Source of the DNA: a virus
DNA: 32,138 nucleotides
Strand: one strand, 5' to 3'
IMG/VR virus record: IMGVR_UViG_3300025896_000114
Location: 1-32,138 of that record
Made by a program: the position numbers and the translations under genes. Below are positions 1 through 7,941 of the stretch, in pieces (position 1 is the first letter of the stretch; every line of letters begins with the position of its first letter). Below the pieces are notes generated by a model. The model was given only the letters and a program-made list of their open reading frames with translations, was not told where the DNA came from and made no database searches.

Positions 1-153
1 CGGGGCGTCAGGTGGCGGGGCGTCAGGCGGCGGCGCGCCGCCGGCGCGCTCACGCAGCGCCTGCAGCAGCCGCTCCTGCTCGCGCAGGGCCGAGCGCGCA
101 GCGATGTCCGGCGCGATGTCGTCGCCAGCCATGGGCATCTGTCCGTCCGGCAT
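1..153 (-). CDS. N-terminal fragment of a virion protein gene, cut by the window edge
   Basis: The ATG at 153 overlaps the TGA of the preceding internal virion gene (ATGA), so the two are translationally coupled. Fifty-one codons are visible with no stop before base 1. The peptide begins MPDGQMPMAGDDIAPD, continues with a short charged stretch (LREQERLLQALRERAG) and ends in a proline/alanine tandem repeat (PPPDA twice) encoded by a roughly 15-base DNA repeat. By position, after two T7 gp14/gp15-like genes, it should be the start of the gp16-like giant ejection protein whose C-terminal part appears at the right edge of the window. That identity is inferred from gene order only; the fragment has no diagnostic domain. 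Confidence 0.7.
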   Translation of the reverse strand, partial: MPDGQMPMAGDDIAPDIAARSALREQERLLQALRERAGGAPPPDAPPPDAP

Positions 154-1790
154 CAGGGCGCCACCTCCTTGGTCCGGTGACGGTTCTCCATCTCCTCAAT
201 CAGCTTCATCTGCTCTGCGGCTTGCCCGCGGGTGATCTTGCCGGCGGCCAGCGCTTCGTCCGTGGCGCGGTAGGTCGCCTTGAAATCCGGCGCCGTCCGG
301 CTGCCAACCAGGTAAGCCGGAGCCGGTTGTATCAGCGCCGGGGCGGTCACGTACCGCCACTGGCGAACGACGTAGTCGCCTTGGCGCTTATGATCGGCGC
401 GGGTAATTGGCTCACCTTTTTCGCGCTTCTGGCGCAGCCAGTCGTAATACTGGTCCATCGCCTGCGCATAGCGCTCGGCCGCGCCTTCCTTCGGCTGCAT
501 CACCGAGCCCAGCACATTACCCTTGATGAACTCTGTGGTCTCGGCAACAAGGGCATCGCCGGCGAGCTCGACGTCCTTCAGCACGCGGTCATAGCTGTCC
601 TTGGTCAGCCGGCGCTCGCTCGTGAACGCGCGCCGCGCCTCGGCGGTGACATCCTCGCCCGCGGCCGCGCGGGCCCGCAGATCGGCATAGACGTCAGGGT
701 CTGTCACCGCCGCACCAGAACCGCCGGCGGCGTTGACAAACAGGCGGTAATCGCTGTCAGAGAACCTGGCCCGGTTGGCTTGCAGCCAGTCAAGCGTCAG
801 CGTGCCGGCCGCCTGGCGGTCGACCGCGTCCTTGGCCGCATTGCCCGCCAGCCGGCGCTCGTTCCGCTCCGCGCGGCGTTCGGCGCGTTCGGCATCGGCG
901 CGCAGGCCGTCCAACGTGCGGTCGAGCTCGCCGAACAGCTTGTCGGCCGCCTCGGGCGTCAGGTCCGGGTCGTGCCGCACGGTGCCGGCGTACCTGAGCC
1001 CGGCGGCGAGGCCGCCGCCTTCGATCGCGCGATAGAACTCGCCGCGGTGCACCTCAGCCGTAATGGCCTGGCCGAGCGCGCGCTTGCTGCCGGCCACCTC
1101 CTGCGCCGTGGCGCGGCCGGCTGCCAGCAGCGCGGTCAGGCCGGCGTCGTGCCGGGCCTGGTATTCCGTCACTTTGCTGGCGTCGCCCAGGCGCGCGGCC
1201 CGCTTCGCCTCGTCAGCGAACAGGCCGAGCGCCTCACGGTCGGTGGCTTCCTCCATTTCGAGGCGACGGGCAGTGAGGCGCTCGGTTATCTTGGCCCGCT
1301 CGCGCCCGGCGAACAGCGCCAGCTCGCCTTGCGCCGCGGTGCGGATATCGGCCGGCAGCGCGGCGAGCGCGGCCTCCTCGCGGCTGACGGCGCGGTCGAA
1401 CGCGCCCACGTCGTCGCCGGATGCAGCGCCGGCCTGGCTGACGCGGACGGCCATGCGCGACGACAGCGCCTCAGCGTAGCCGGCGCGCGCGGCGGACGAG
1501 TAGGCCAGATCGTGAATCGAGCCGCCTTCGGCTGCCGGGATGCCGGTGCCGTCGAGGGCTGCCATCCGGCCGGCGGCAAGGCCGGCGAGCTGTCCCTCGA
1601 ACTTCGCCGTCTCAGCCTGCTCGGCGATAAGCGGCTCCATCACCTGGCGAGAGATGTCGGCCAGCCCCTTGAAGATCACGGTGCCGAGCGTGTCGCCCGG
1701 CTGCAACGGCGCCAGTGCGCGCCTGCGGCGCTGCTCAATCGGCTGCCAGTGCAGCGCGGTTGATGGATTGGCTATTGGGTTGCGGCGCAT
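153..1790 (-). CDS. Internal virion protein (T7 gp15-like position)
   Basis: The product is 545 aa. It is rich in alanine, arginine and glutamate, has long predicted helices and lacks signal peptide or transmembrane segments. In T7-like virions such proteins form part of the internal core that is ejected into the host envelope. The ATG lies one base after the stop of the gp14-like gene, and the TGA overlaps the next ATG, so it sits in a tightly coupled late operon. The middle (about residues 95-330) is heptad-like and alanine-rich. The role is inferred from gene order between a gp14-like gene and a giant gene; no catalytic motif is recognised. The long plus-strand frame opposite it looks like a GC-driven shadow. 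Confidence 0.7.
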   Translation of the reverse strand: MRRNPIANPSTALHWQPIEQRRRRALAPLQPGDTLGTVIFKGLADISRQVMEPLIAEQAETAKFEGQLAGLAAGRMAALDGTGIPAAEGGSIHDLAYSSAARAGYAEALSSRMAVRVSQAGAASGDDVGAFDRAVSREEAALAALPADIRTAAQGELALFAGRERAKITERLTARRLEMEEATDREALGLFADEAKRAARLGDASKVTEYQARHDAGLTALLAAGRATAQEVAGSKRALGQAITAEVHRGEFYRAIEGGGLAAGLRYAGTVRHDPDLTPEAADKLFGELDRTLDGLRADAERAERRAERNERRLAGNAAKDAVDRQAAGTLTLDWLQANRARFSDSDYRLFVNAAGGSGAAVTDPDVYADLRARAAAGEDVTAEARRAFTSERRLTKDSYDRVLKDVELAGDALVAETTEFIKGNVLGSVMQPKEGAAERYAQAMDQYYDWLRQKREKGEPITRADHKRQGDYVVRQWRYVTAPALIQPAPAYLVGSRTAPDFKATYRATDEALAAGKITRGQAAEQMKLIEEMENRHRTKEVAP

Positions 1791-1791
1791 G

Positions 1792-2307
1792 TCACTGATA
1801 CCGCCCGAAGATGGGGGTTTGCGCCCCGGTTGCCGCGGTCGATTGGTCGGGCGCGCCCGGCTTGCGCAGCGCGCGGTAGGTCATTGCCGCCGATGTGGCA
1901 TCGGACGCGAACTGGAGCCCGGCGGCAACCGGGATCAAACCGCGCTGGAACCCCTCCTGCCGCGCGCGCCCCTGCAGAATAGAGCTCTCGATCGCGCTCA
2001 ACCGCTCGTCTGCCGCCTGCTCGGCAGACGCAGACGCAATCGTCTCGGCGGCAAGCGCGGCGGCCGAGCCGGAGGCCGACGGGATGCCGCGGGCACCGAA
2101 GTGAGCGCGCTGCGTGCCGAGCACCTGACGCAGGCGTACTTGCCGGCGCCGTTCCGTCTCGTCCGCTTCGGCCTGAAGCGCTTCTTCCTGCGCTTCGATC
2201 TCGGCTTCGCGCGCCTTGCTTTGCTGGTGTGCGCTGTAGGCCGCGGTGGCCGTTGACGCCGCCGCCGTGATTAACATCGCGATCGCGAGTGCGGCAGCGA
2301 TCGGCAC
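1792..2307 (-). CDS. Internal virion protein (T7 gp14-like)
   Basis: The product is 171 aa. It starts with a hydrophobic helix (about residues 4-24, AALAIAMLITAAASTATAAY) followed by a long acidic/basic coiled-coil region (about 25-65, rich in E, Q and R). This matches the small membrane-interacting internal core protein of T7-like phages. The GTG at 2307 is chosen because AGGAG lies 8 bases upstream; the first in-frame ATG would truncate the hydrophobic segment. The central segment GARGIPSASGSAAALAAE resembles a motif common in this family (recalled, not searched). It is followed one base later by the gp15-like gene. A perfect 12-bp hairpin lies just upstream of its ribosome site. Confidence 0.75.
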   Translation of the reverse strand: MPIAAALAIAMLITAAASTATAAYSAHQQSKAREAEIEAQEEALQAEADETERRRQVRLRQVLGTQRAHFGARGIPSASGSAAALAAETIASASAEQAADERLSAIESSILQGRARQEGFQRGLIPVAAGLQFASDATSAAMTYRALRKPGAPDQSTAATGAQTPIFGRYQ

Positions 2308-2328
2308 GGCCTATGCTCCTGAAGAGCG

Positions 2329-2359
2329 CCCCGCCGCCGGCAGCGCACCGGCGGCGGGG
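2329..2359 (-). other. Perfect 12-bp stem-loop between late genes
   Basis: CCCCGCCGCCGG (2329-2340) pairs exactly with CCGGCGGCGGGG (2348-2359) around a 7-base loop. In the minus-strand transcript it lies between the stop of the 91-aa gene and the ribosome site of the gp14-like gene. No T-run follows, so it is either a weak or Rho-assisted terminator, or an RNA-stabilising element at the 3' end of a capsid/decoration message. The structure is seen directly; the function is inferred. Confidence 0.6.
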
Positions 2360-2396
2360 ATCGACGATGTCTTGTGCCGAGACAGCACGCAGATGC

Positions 2397-2672
2397 TCAG
2401 GCGACGGCGACATAGCCGACGGTAACGGCCGTGCCCGTGTTGGCCGTCACGATGAGCGCCGCACCGCCCGGCGTGCCATCGAGATCGAGGCTGGCCAGAA
2501 TGAACGCACCCACCGGCAGCCACGCCGCGGCGGCATCCCAGTAGTTCGCAGCCACCAGGTTCGCCTTGGTGTCGTTGGTCGCGTAATGGAAAATCGGGAT
2601 CGAACCGCTGCCGGCCGTGGGGTTCGGTGCACCGGTAAGCGGGCCGACCAGTTGCTTGAGATCGAAAGCCAT
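2397..2672 (-). CDS. Small capsid-associated (decoration/head-fibre-like) protein
   Basis: The product is 91 aa and beta-rich. The pattern of aromatic and small residues (FHYATNDTKANLVAANYW, then LPVGAFILASLDLDG and TVGYVAV) resembles the small proteins encoded directly after the capsid gene in many podophages, where a YxTxDxxxxVxxxxYF pattern recurs (recalled family knowledge, not searched). The start at 2672 has GGAG 9 bases upstream. It lies between two strong RNA hairpins, separating it from the capsid gene upstream and the internal virion genes downstream, which fits high and separately tuned expression. A minor capsid or head-fibre role is inferred from position. Confidence 0.6.
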   Translation of the reverse strand: MAFDLKQLVGPLTGAPNPTAGSGSIPIFHYATNDTKANLVAANYWDAAAAWLPVGAFILASLDLDGTPGGAALIVTANTGTAVTVGYVAVA

Positions 2673-2690
2673 TGTTGTCTACTCCACTCG

Positions 2691-2732
2691 CGTCGCGGGG
2701 CGACGATGCGGCCGGCTTGGGGTCCGGCCGCA
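2691..2732 (-). other. Tandem stem-loops after the capsid gene
   Basis: TGCGGCCGG (2707-2715) pairs perfectly with CCGGCCGCA (2724-2732) around 8 bases. A second hairpin, CGTCGC (2691-2696) with GCGACG (2700-2705), follows in the minus-strand transcript. Both sit between the capsid stop and the next start codon. There is no U-tract, so these are more likely RNA stability or partial termination elements than a classic intrinsic terminator. Confidence 0.55.
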
Positions 2733-2743
2733 CGTCAGGTCGA

Positions 2744-3598
2744 TCAGGTCGGGATGGCGATGTCGGCGTCGGTCTTGATCTGGACCACGCCGGTGTTGTC
2801 GATGATCTTGGCGCCGAGGCTCATCATCGAGGTCACCAGGTGCGCCACTTTCTCGGGCACGTAGTTGATTTCGGTCGTAACGTCCTGGCCGGACGCGCAG
2901 CCGACCGCATCGCGGTGCCACATGTAGTTGAGCTTGTGCCCGGAACCGTTGGTCGTCAGGTCCGGGTGCCACATCCACAAGACGCCCATCCACGAGCGGT
3001 TGTCGAAGATGTTCTTGTACGGCAGGTTCTCGGGGCCGATCTTGTCGGCATCGACGAACTCATCGAGCGTCATCAGCGAGGACCACTCGCGGTTGCCGAC
3101 GACGGCGACGACATCTGGCACCATGCCGCGGTAGCCGGTGGCGCGCAGGCCCTCGGTCGCCTGCAACGCGATGTTGCGCGTCAGCGCCGCGGTGCCGTCA
3201 CCGACCACGTTCGCGCCGGAATAGGTGCCGGCATCGAGGGCCGCGATGATGAGCTCGTCCGTTTTGCGGCCCAGTGCCGCGGCGCAGGTCCGGGCGCACA
3301 CCGTTTGCTCGTCGTGATTGACCTTGAGCTCGTCGAGCTTGTCGACGTACTCCGGCGCATACCAGTCTTCGAGCGTGACTTCGACCGGCGCTCGGTCCGC
3401 ATTCATCGGCTGGACGTTGGAGTGCCGGTTCTTTCTGGTCGCCGTGCCCGTGCCGGCGACTTGGAAGGTCGTCTTGTAGCCGCGCACGTTGGTCTTGCGG
3501 CGGCAGAAGTTCATGAGCACCGAGCCCATCTGCTGATACTGCAGATGCACCTCGCGCTCGAACTGAATGACAAAACTGTCGGAAACCTGGGTGGTCAT
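2744..3598 (-). CDS. Major capsid protein
   Basis: The product is 284 aa. It begins MTTQVSDSFVIQFEREVHLQYQ and has the arrangement of the compact phage capsid family found in T7-like temperate podophages: an N-arm with QYQQMGS, a TTFQVAGTG strand, a long alpha helix (KTDELIIAALDAG) and a C-terminal GAKIIDNTGVVQI strand pair. The length is normal for that family. The start at 3598 has GAGGGG about 5 bases upstream. A noncoding leader of about 185 bases lies upstream and carries a candidate promoter. The gene lies downstream of the nozzle gene rather than between scaffold and tail tube as in T7. Assignment rests on sequence appearance and context. Confidence 0.8.
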   Translation of the reverse strand: MTTQVSDSFVIQFEREVHLQYQQMGSVLMNFCRRKTNVRGYKTTFQVAGTGTATRKNRHSNVQPMNADRAPVEVTLEDWYAPEYVDKLDELKVNHDEQTVCARTCAAALGRKTDELIIAALDAGTYSGANVVGDGTAALTRNIALQATEGLRATGYRGMVPDVVAVVGNREWSSLMTLDEFVDADKIGPENLPYKNIFDNRSWMGVLWMWHPDLTTNGSGHKLNYMWHRDAVGCASGQDVTTEINYVPEKVAHLVTSMMSLGAKIIDNTGVVQIKTDADIAIPT

Positions 3599-3751
3599 CT
3601 CAACCCCTCAATCAAACGAAACGGTTGCGTTCGATCGAGGCTGAGAGTTCCGGACGAACCGGGTCGAACCTCTAACCAGCTATCGCGCCGGCTAGGCGGG
3701 GCGCTGCGGCGGCGGGTCCGCGCCCCGGGAGAGTTCCGCTGAAGTGTGCGT

Positions 3752-3781
3752 ATTTGATCCACATCAGCGCCAAAACATCAA
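3752..3781 (-). promoter_or_regulatory. Candidate minus-strand promoter for the capsid gene
   Basis: On the minus strand TTGATG (3781-3776) is followed after 18 bases by TCAAAT (3757-3752). It lies at the end of the DUF4326 gene, in an AT-richer patch, upstream of the capsid. The leader from here to 3599 (about 150 bases) also holds a GGGGCGC/GCGCCCC inverted repeat near 3697-3725 and no gene. Match quality is moderate, so this is only a candidate. Confidence 0.35.
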
Positions 3782-3783
3782 GC

Positions 3784-4086
3784 CTATTTTGTGGTGCGGT
3801 CGCTGCCATTCGCTAATTCTAGGAGCACGTCCGCGTGGCAAGCGTGATCGAGTGGGCACCAGCATGCGAGATCGCGGCCACGCAATTGTTGGATGTCCCT
3901 CAGAACGCGCTGCCGGCGTACTTCCATGCTTTCTGAAAATTGCGTGGCCAGGCCCCCCAAAAGCCATTGCCGGTACAGATCTGCCGTAGCCAGCGGATTA
4001 CCCCATTTCGTCGGGCGGCCGACGTAGACGGCACCGAGCGGCAGCCGATATCCCTTTACGCGGCTTCGCCGAATCCGCACAGGCAT
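3784..4086 (-). CDS. DUF4326 family protein
   Basis: The product is 100 aa. It carries both hallmarks of DUF4326: YVGRPTKWGNP at residues 21-31 and ACWCPLDHACHADVL at 74-88, with C75, C77, C83 and H84 as a likely metal- or cofactor-binding cluster. The molecular function of the family is not established. Its ATG overlaps the TAA of the nozzle gene (TAATG), so it is co-translated with a virion gene although it is probably not structural. A plus-strand frame over the same bases is taken as a shadow because the DUF4326 signature is on the minus strand. It may be a moron inserted into the late operon. Confidence 0.8.
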   Translation of the reverse strand: MPVRIRRSRVKGYRLPLGAVYVGRPTKWGNPLATADLYRQWLLGGLATQFSESMEVRRQRVLRDIQQLRGRDLACWCPLDHACHADVLLELANGSDRTTK

Positions 4087-6524
4087 TAGGTCTGCACCGC
4101 CAGTTCCTGTTCAACCTTCAGCAAAGCGAACGGCAGCGGCGTGTCTTGCGCGATCCGCCACAGCCCCGTTTCGGTGCCGCGGCGCCAGCCAAGGGCGCGG
4201 ACGAGGATCTCGCCGGTCGTCTCGGGCGGTGCATCCCCGAAGCGGTCGCGGCCGAAGCGCCGCAATGGCACCGTGCGGGTCCGCGCGCCCATCGTCACCG
4301 TCACCGAGCGCGCGCCGTAGACAAAGAATCGCGCCGCCACCAGGCGCACGCGGGTGCCGACAACACCCTCTGGCAACTGTATCAGGGACGGTGGCAACGG
4401 CTCGATCTCGTGGCTGTAGGCGAGCCCTGCCTGCACCGCAGAGGCGCTCGCGGGCAGCACGATCGCGCCGGCAGCCACCTGGGCCGCGCCACCGTCAGCG
4501 CCGTCCGCTTGCACGCGCACGGTCGTGCCATCGGCCAGGTGATCGAATCCTGACCAGTCGACCGTCGGCTCGGCCACGGTCCCGGTCAGCCCGGCGTCGA
4601 CCTGGAAGCTTTCATCGTAGCGCTCAAGCAGCAGCTTGCCTTGCCGCTCGACGGCGACGTAAGTCTCATCACCCACTTGCGCCACCGCACGGAACGCTCC
4701 GGCGGTGGTGTGCAGGGACCAGCCGGCCACCTCCTCCAGCCGATAGATCGCGAGCACCGCCATCGTGCCGTCGTCGTTGACGATGTAAAGCCAGCGGTTG
4801 TCGCCGTCGTAAGCCATTGCGCGCACCGGCGCGGAAAACAGATGCTGCGACAGATACCCAAGCTCGGGCGCCTGGTAGCCCTGCTCAAGCTCGTCCCACG
4901 CGAACTGCAGCGGCCGCGGTACGGCGCGGCCCATGAACACCGAGATCCCATCAACCACCGCCGGTGGCACCGTGCGGTCAATCCGCGTCCCGTGGCTGGT
5001 CTGCGGCCGCAGCTGCACATTCGCGGGCGTGATTGGATCGCCTTCGAGGATCCACTCGGCACCGGACGTGTAGACCTGCAGGTGGCGCCCGGGCACGACG
5101 GCCCGCACGGCATTGACCTGGTCCGCCAGCACCGGCAGCTCGATTGCGCTGTCGTCATCAGCCGCGCCCAAGTCAAAATTGAACAGATCGGCGGACTTCG
5201 ACATCCACATCCGGTTCGGCAGATCGCGCGAGCCGCCGATCACGAGCCGATCTTGATGGAAGCATACCGTCGCCGGCCAGCCACGCACGGCGGAAAACGC
5301 CTCCTCCGAGAAGTCCGTCGTCTCGTTCGTATCAGCCAGGTCCTCGATCACCGTCGCCGTCGCCGTCGATGCCGGTGCCGACGACACGGCCGCGATCTCG
5401 ACTTCCTTGTCACCGAGGCGAAACCGCACGCCGACGTGGGCGGCCTGGAAGAGGTTAAGCGCCACACCTCCCTTGGCCGCGCGCGCCGTCAGTGTCACCG
5501 TGCCGGTCGTGGCCGAGGCCTGCAGCGTCGCCTTGTCGTCCGCGAACTTGTGGTGCGGCGAGAACTTCCTGCCGCTGTCGTTGTCCTCGACGAACTCCCA
5601 GTCGGCGATCGTCCATTCGGTGTGTCCCGAGCGCGTGATCCGTTGCGGCGGATGATCCGGATGGACGACGAGCAGCGTGTCGGCCGACTGCGTCCAGTAG
5701 ACCTGCGCTAGATCGGCCGCGGACCACGGCACCGTGGCCGCCGCCGGCGGCTCCCAGAACACGGCCTCGGCCAGCGCGATCTCGTGTCCGGTGCCAGCGG
5801 GGCTTTCCTTGACCACCACCCACACGCAGGCCCACGCCGTCGTGCTGTCGTTACTCTCGATCACCTGCGGGCCGACAGTTACGTCAGCGACGGTGAGCGA
5901 TCCCAGGAGCGTGCCGCCGGTGGCGAGGTTCGCCGGCGGGGCTGCCGCGGCGCGCAGCTCGATCGTGACGTCGCCCGGGTAATTGTCGATGTAGCCGCGG
6001 TCACTCGCCGGCCACGTTTGGACGCGGCGGATGCGCTTCGGTGCGCCGGAATAGTCCTTGCCGACGGTCAGGTTCCCGCTGCCGAGATCAGCCGCGCACG
6101 ACGTGTGCAGCGCGCTTGTCGTGCCATCGAAGGCGGCCGCGAGCCCCCCTCGGGCGGTACCGTTGCCGATATTCGATCCCGTGCCGCCGGCGATCGCCGT
6201 TGCCGCCTGGCTGGCATCGGCGAGCGAGATCGCCTGATCGACGCCGTCGCGATAGACCGTGATCGCCTGGTCGGTCAGCACCACCAGGTACGTCTGCTCG
6301 GTATTGAACTCGAAGCTGATCAGCCGCACGTCGCCGGCGGCCGCCAGCAGCTGATCGATGTAGCGCAGACCTGGCCTGCGGACGAGGCCGCCATAGGGGC
6401 GGATGTTGACGTTGCGCGCCCTGGCGAGCCCGTTCGCGTAGGCTCGCAGATCCGCGCGGCCAACCAACCGCGGGTCGAGCTCGCCCCCGGCGAAGGTCAG
6501 CGTCGTGATGCGGGTCTGTGGCAT
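4086..6524 (-). CDS. Tail tube/nozzle protein (T7 tubular protein B analogue) with discoidin-like insert
   Basis: The product is 812 aa. The N-terminus has the signature FAGGELDPRLVGRADLRAYANG followed by NVNIRPYGGLVRRPGLRYID (residues about 11-56), typical of podovirus nozzle or stabilisation proteins closing the short tail. The conserved FHQDRLVIGGSRDLPNRMWMSKSADLFNFD block and a propeller-like region (GDNRWLYIVNDDGTMAVLAIYR) follow. Residues about 124-260 look like an F5/8-type C (discoidin-like) domain: AAAFDGTTS at the start, IRRVQTWPASDRGY in the middle, and IALAEAVFWEP at the end. This may bind a surface sugar. The start at 6524 lies one base after the stop of the tube A gene. Confidence 0.85.
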   Translation of the reverse strand: MPQTRITTLTFAGGELDPRLVGRADLRAYANGLARARNVNIRPYGGLVRRPGLRYIDQLLAAAGDVRLISFEFNTEQTYLVVLTDQAITVYRDGVDQAISLADASQAATAIAGGTGSNIGNGTARGGLAAAFDGTTSALHTSCAADLGSGNLTVGKDYSGAPKRIRRVQTWPASDRGYIDNYPGDVTIELRAAAAPPANLATGGTLLGSLTVADVTVGPQVIESNDSTTAWACVWVVVKESPAGTGHEIALAEAVFWEPPAAATVPWSAADLAQVYWTQSADTLLVVHPDHPPQRITRSGHTEWTIADWEFVEDNDSGRKFSPHHKFADDKATLQASATTGTVTLTARAAKGGVALNLFQAAHVGVRFRLGDKEVEIAAVSSAPASTATATVIEDLADTNETTDFSEEAFSAVRGWPATVCFHQDRLVIGGSRDLPNRMWMSKSADLFNFDLGAADDDSAIELPVLADQVNAVRAVVPGRHLQVYTSGAEWILEGDPITPANVQLRPQTSHGTRIDRTVPPAVVDGISVFMGRAVPRPLQFAWDELEQGYQAPELGYLSQHLFSAPVRAMAYDGDNRWLYIVNDDGTMAVLAIYRLEEVAGWSLHTTAGAFRAVAQVGDETYVAVERQGKLLLERYDESFQVDAGLTGTVAEPTVDWSGFDHLADGTTVRVQADGADGGAAQVAAGAIVLPASASAVQAGLAYSHEIEPLPPSLIQLPEGVVGTRVRLVAARFFVYGARSVTVTMGARTRTVPLRRFGRDRFGDAPPETTGEILVRALGWRRGTETGLWRIAQDTPLPFALLKVEQELAVQT

Positions 6525-6525
6525 C

Positions 6526-7095
6526 TTACCTCGCGTCCGTCAGCGGAAAGTGCTTGAGCGCACGGGTGTCCTTGCCCTGATCGTCCGCTTGCTTGGCGCG
6601 AACGAACCTTAATTCGCCCACGCGGGCGAGCGTATCGGCGCGCGCCGTGCTCTCTGTGAGCGGGATCGCGAGGTTCGCTGCCAGCTGCGCCACCAGCGCG
6701 TCCTGGAAGTAGCCAGGCCAGTCGTCCTCGAGGGCGCGCCGCACGTAGGTGATCTCGACCACCGCCTCATCGGTGAGGAGCTGATCACCGCGCACTTCGA
6801 ACGGCACGCCGGCATCGGCCGTGGCGGTGCCCACGGCTTGCAGCCGCAGAAAATCCGCCGGCAGCGCGTAGGCGTATGCCCACCCTGCTGGCGGATCGAC
6901 GTTCAGGCGGGCAAGCGACGACCGCCTGAGCGCGAACGACCAGTAGTGCGCCGACAACAGCGCTTCCGCCGTCATCGGATACCACAGGCCCGCCACTTCG
7001 GCTTCGACCGTCCCGGCGTCGAACGAGGTGATCGGATCAGCGCCGACGGCGGTCAGCGCTAGCGAGCAGAGTTCCAGCGGCGTGCGGCGTGCCAT
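6526..7095 (-). CDS. Tail tubular protein A / head-tail adaptor (T7 gp11-like)
   Basis: The product is 189 aa. It begins LELCSLALTAVGADPITSFD and contains EVAGLWYPMTAEALLSAHYWSFALRR and ALPADFLRLQAVG, the typical order of T7 gp11-like adaptors and gp6-like connectors (xxLxxxGxxxIxS, then Y...r..lL..hpWsFA, then lPaDxLrl). These form a ring between the portal and the nozzle. The ATG overlaps the TGA of the scaffold gene (TGATG), and the nozzle gene starts one base after its stop. Confidence 0.88.
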   Translation of the reverse strand: MARRTPLELCSLALTAVGADPITSFDAGTVEAEVAGLWYPMTAEALLSAHYWSFALRRSSLARLNVDPPAGWAYAYALPADFLRLQAVGTATADAGVPFEVRGDQLLTDEAVVEITYVRRALEDDWPGYFQDALVAQLAANLAIPLTESTARADTLARVGELRFVRAKQADDQGKDTRALKHFPLTDAR

Positions 7096-7940
7096 CAGCC
7101 GCGCGCCGCCTGGCGCAGCGCGGCAATCCGCTGAGACACCTCCTCCGCCTTGCGCCGCGCCTCAGGATCGCCGCGACGGTAGGCTTCGGACGCGATGATC
7201 TTGTCGAGTTCAGCCACGGTCGCGGCCTCCTTATGCGCCGGACCGGCCGGGCCAGCGACGTACGGCCCGGCAAGCCGCGTGAGCTCGCCAGCGAGAGCCT
7301 TCTCTACCAGGTCAGCACCGTCGGCGGTGAACGTCCACGCCTTCAGGGTCTCGTTGACCTGCTTCGCGCGGCCCTCATCGTTCGGAAAGAGCTTTGCCGC
7401 CAGGCCGGCGAGGCGGGTATGCAGCCCATCAAGCCGCTCGCGGACCCGCGATGCGGCGCGGCCGGGGTCGCTCTCGCCGGTCCGCTTGGCCATCTCCTCG
7501 AATTCGGCTTGCGCCGCGGCTTCAAAGTGCTCGTTGTAGGCCGTGACGGCCGCGTCGAACACGCTTTGCGGGGCTCCAAGCGCCTTGAAGTGCTTTGTCA
7601 CCGAAGCGACCAGCGGATGGTCCGTCGGGCTCTCGACACGCGCAAGCACTGTGCCTTCGCCGACGTTGAGCGCGTAGCTCTCCGGCGCAGACATCTGCTT
7701 GGCCGCGAGCGCCTTATTCTGCCGGGCGACCTCGGCCAGCTTCGCCTTGGTGTCGGAGACGCTCTTGATCAGATTGTCGACGCGCACGCCTTTGCGCTCG
7801 CCGTCCCAGTACGGCTCCGGGATGTCGCCAGGCCTGCTTTCGGCTGAGGCCCAGTCGTCTCGCGTGTAGAGCCAGCCGTTGTCGGCTACCTGGTCCGCGC
7901 CAGCCGTGCCGGCAGCAGTGATTTCGGGTTCGTCTACCAT
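7095..7940 (-). CDS. Capsid assembly scaffolding protein
   Basis: The product is 281 aa, acidic at the N-terminus and helical throughout. It has a coiled-coil segment after the conserved-looking start (YWDGERKGVRVDNLIKSVSD, then AKLAEVARQNKALAAKQM). The motif PESYALNVGEG and the basic C-terminal helix (ARRKAEEVSQRIAALRQAARG) fit scaffolding proteins that template procapsid assembly. The start at 7940 has GGAG 6 bases upstream. It lies between the portal/small-protein block and tail tube A, the T7-like place for scaffold, although the capsid gene itself is three genes further on. Confidence 0.75.
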   Translation of the reverse strand: MVDEPEITAAGTAGADQVADNGWLYTRDDWASAESRPGDIPEPYWDGERKGVRVDNLIKSVSDTKAKLAEVARQNKALAAKQMSAPESYALNVGEGTVLARVESPTDHPLVASVTKHFKALGAPQSVFDAAVTAYNEHFEAAAQAEFEEMAKRTGESDPGRAASRVRERLDGLHTRLAGLAAKLFPNDEGRAKQVNETLKAWTFTADGADLVEKALAGELTRLAGPYVAGPAGPAHKEAATVAELDKIIASEAYRRGDPEARRKAEEVSQRIAALRQAARG

Positions 7941-7941
7941 C

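Noticed and set aside
12-1763. 583-aa plus-strand open frame opposite the gp15-like gene
   Set aside because: High GC leaves antisense frames open; no ribosome site or family, and the minus-strand gene is coupled to its neighbours.
2672-3742. 356-aa plus-strand frame opposite the capsid
   Set aside because: The capsid on the minus strand has a ribosome site and family features; this frame has neither.
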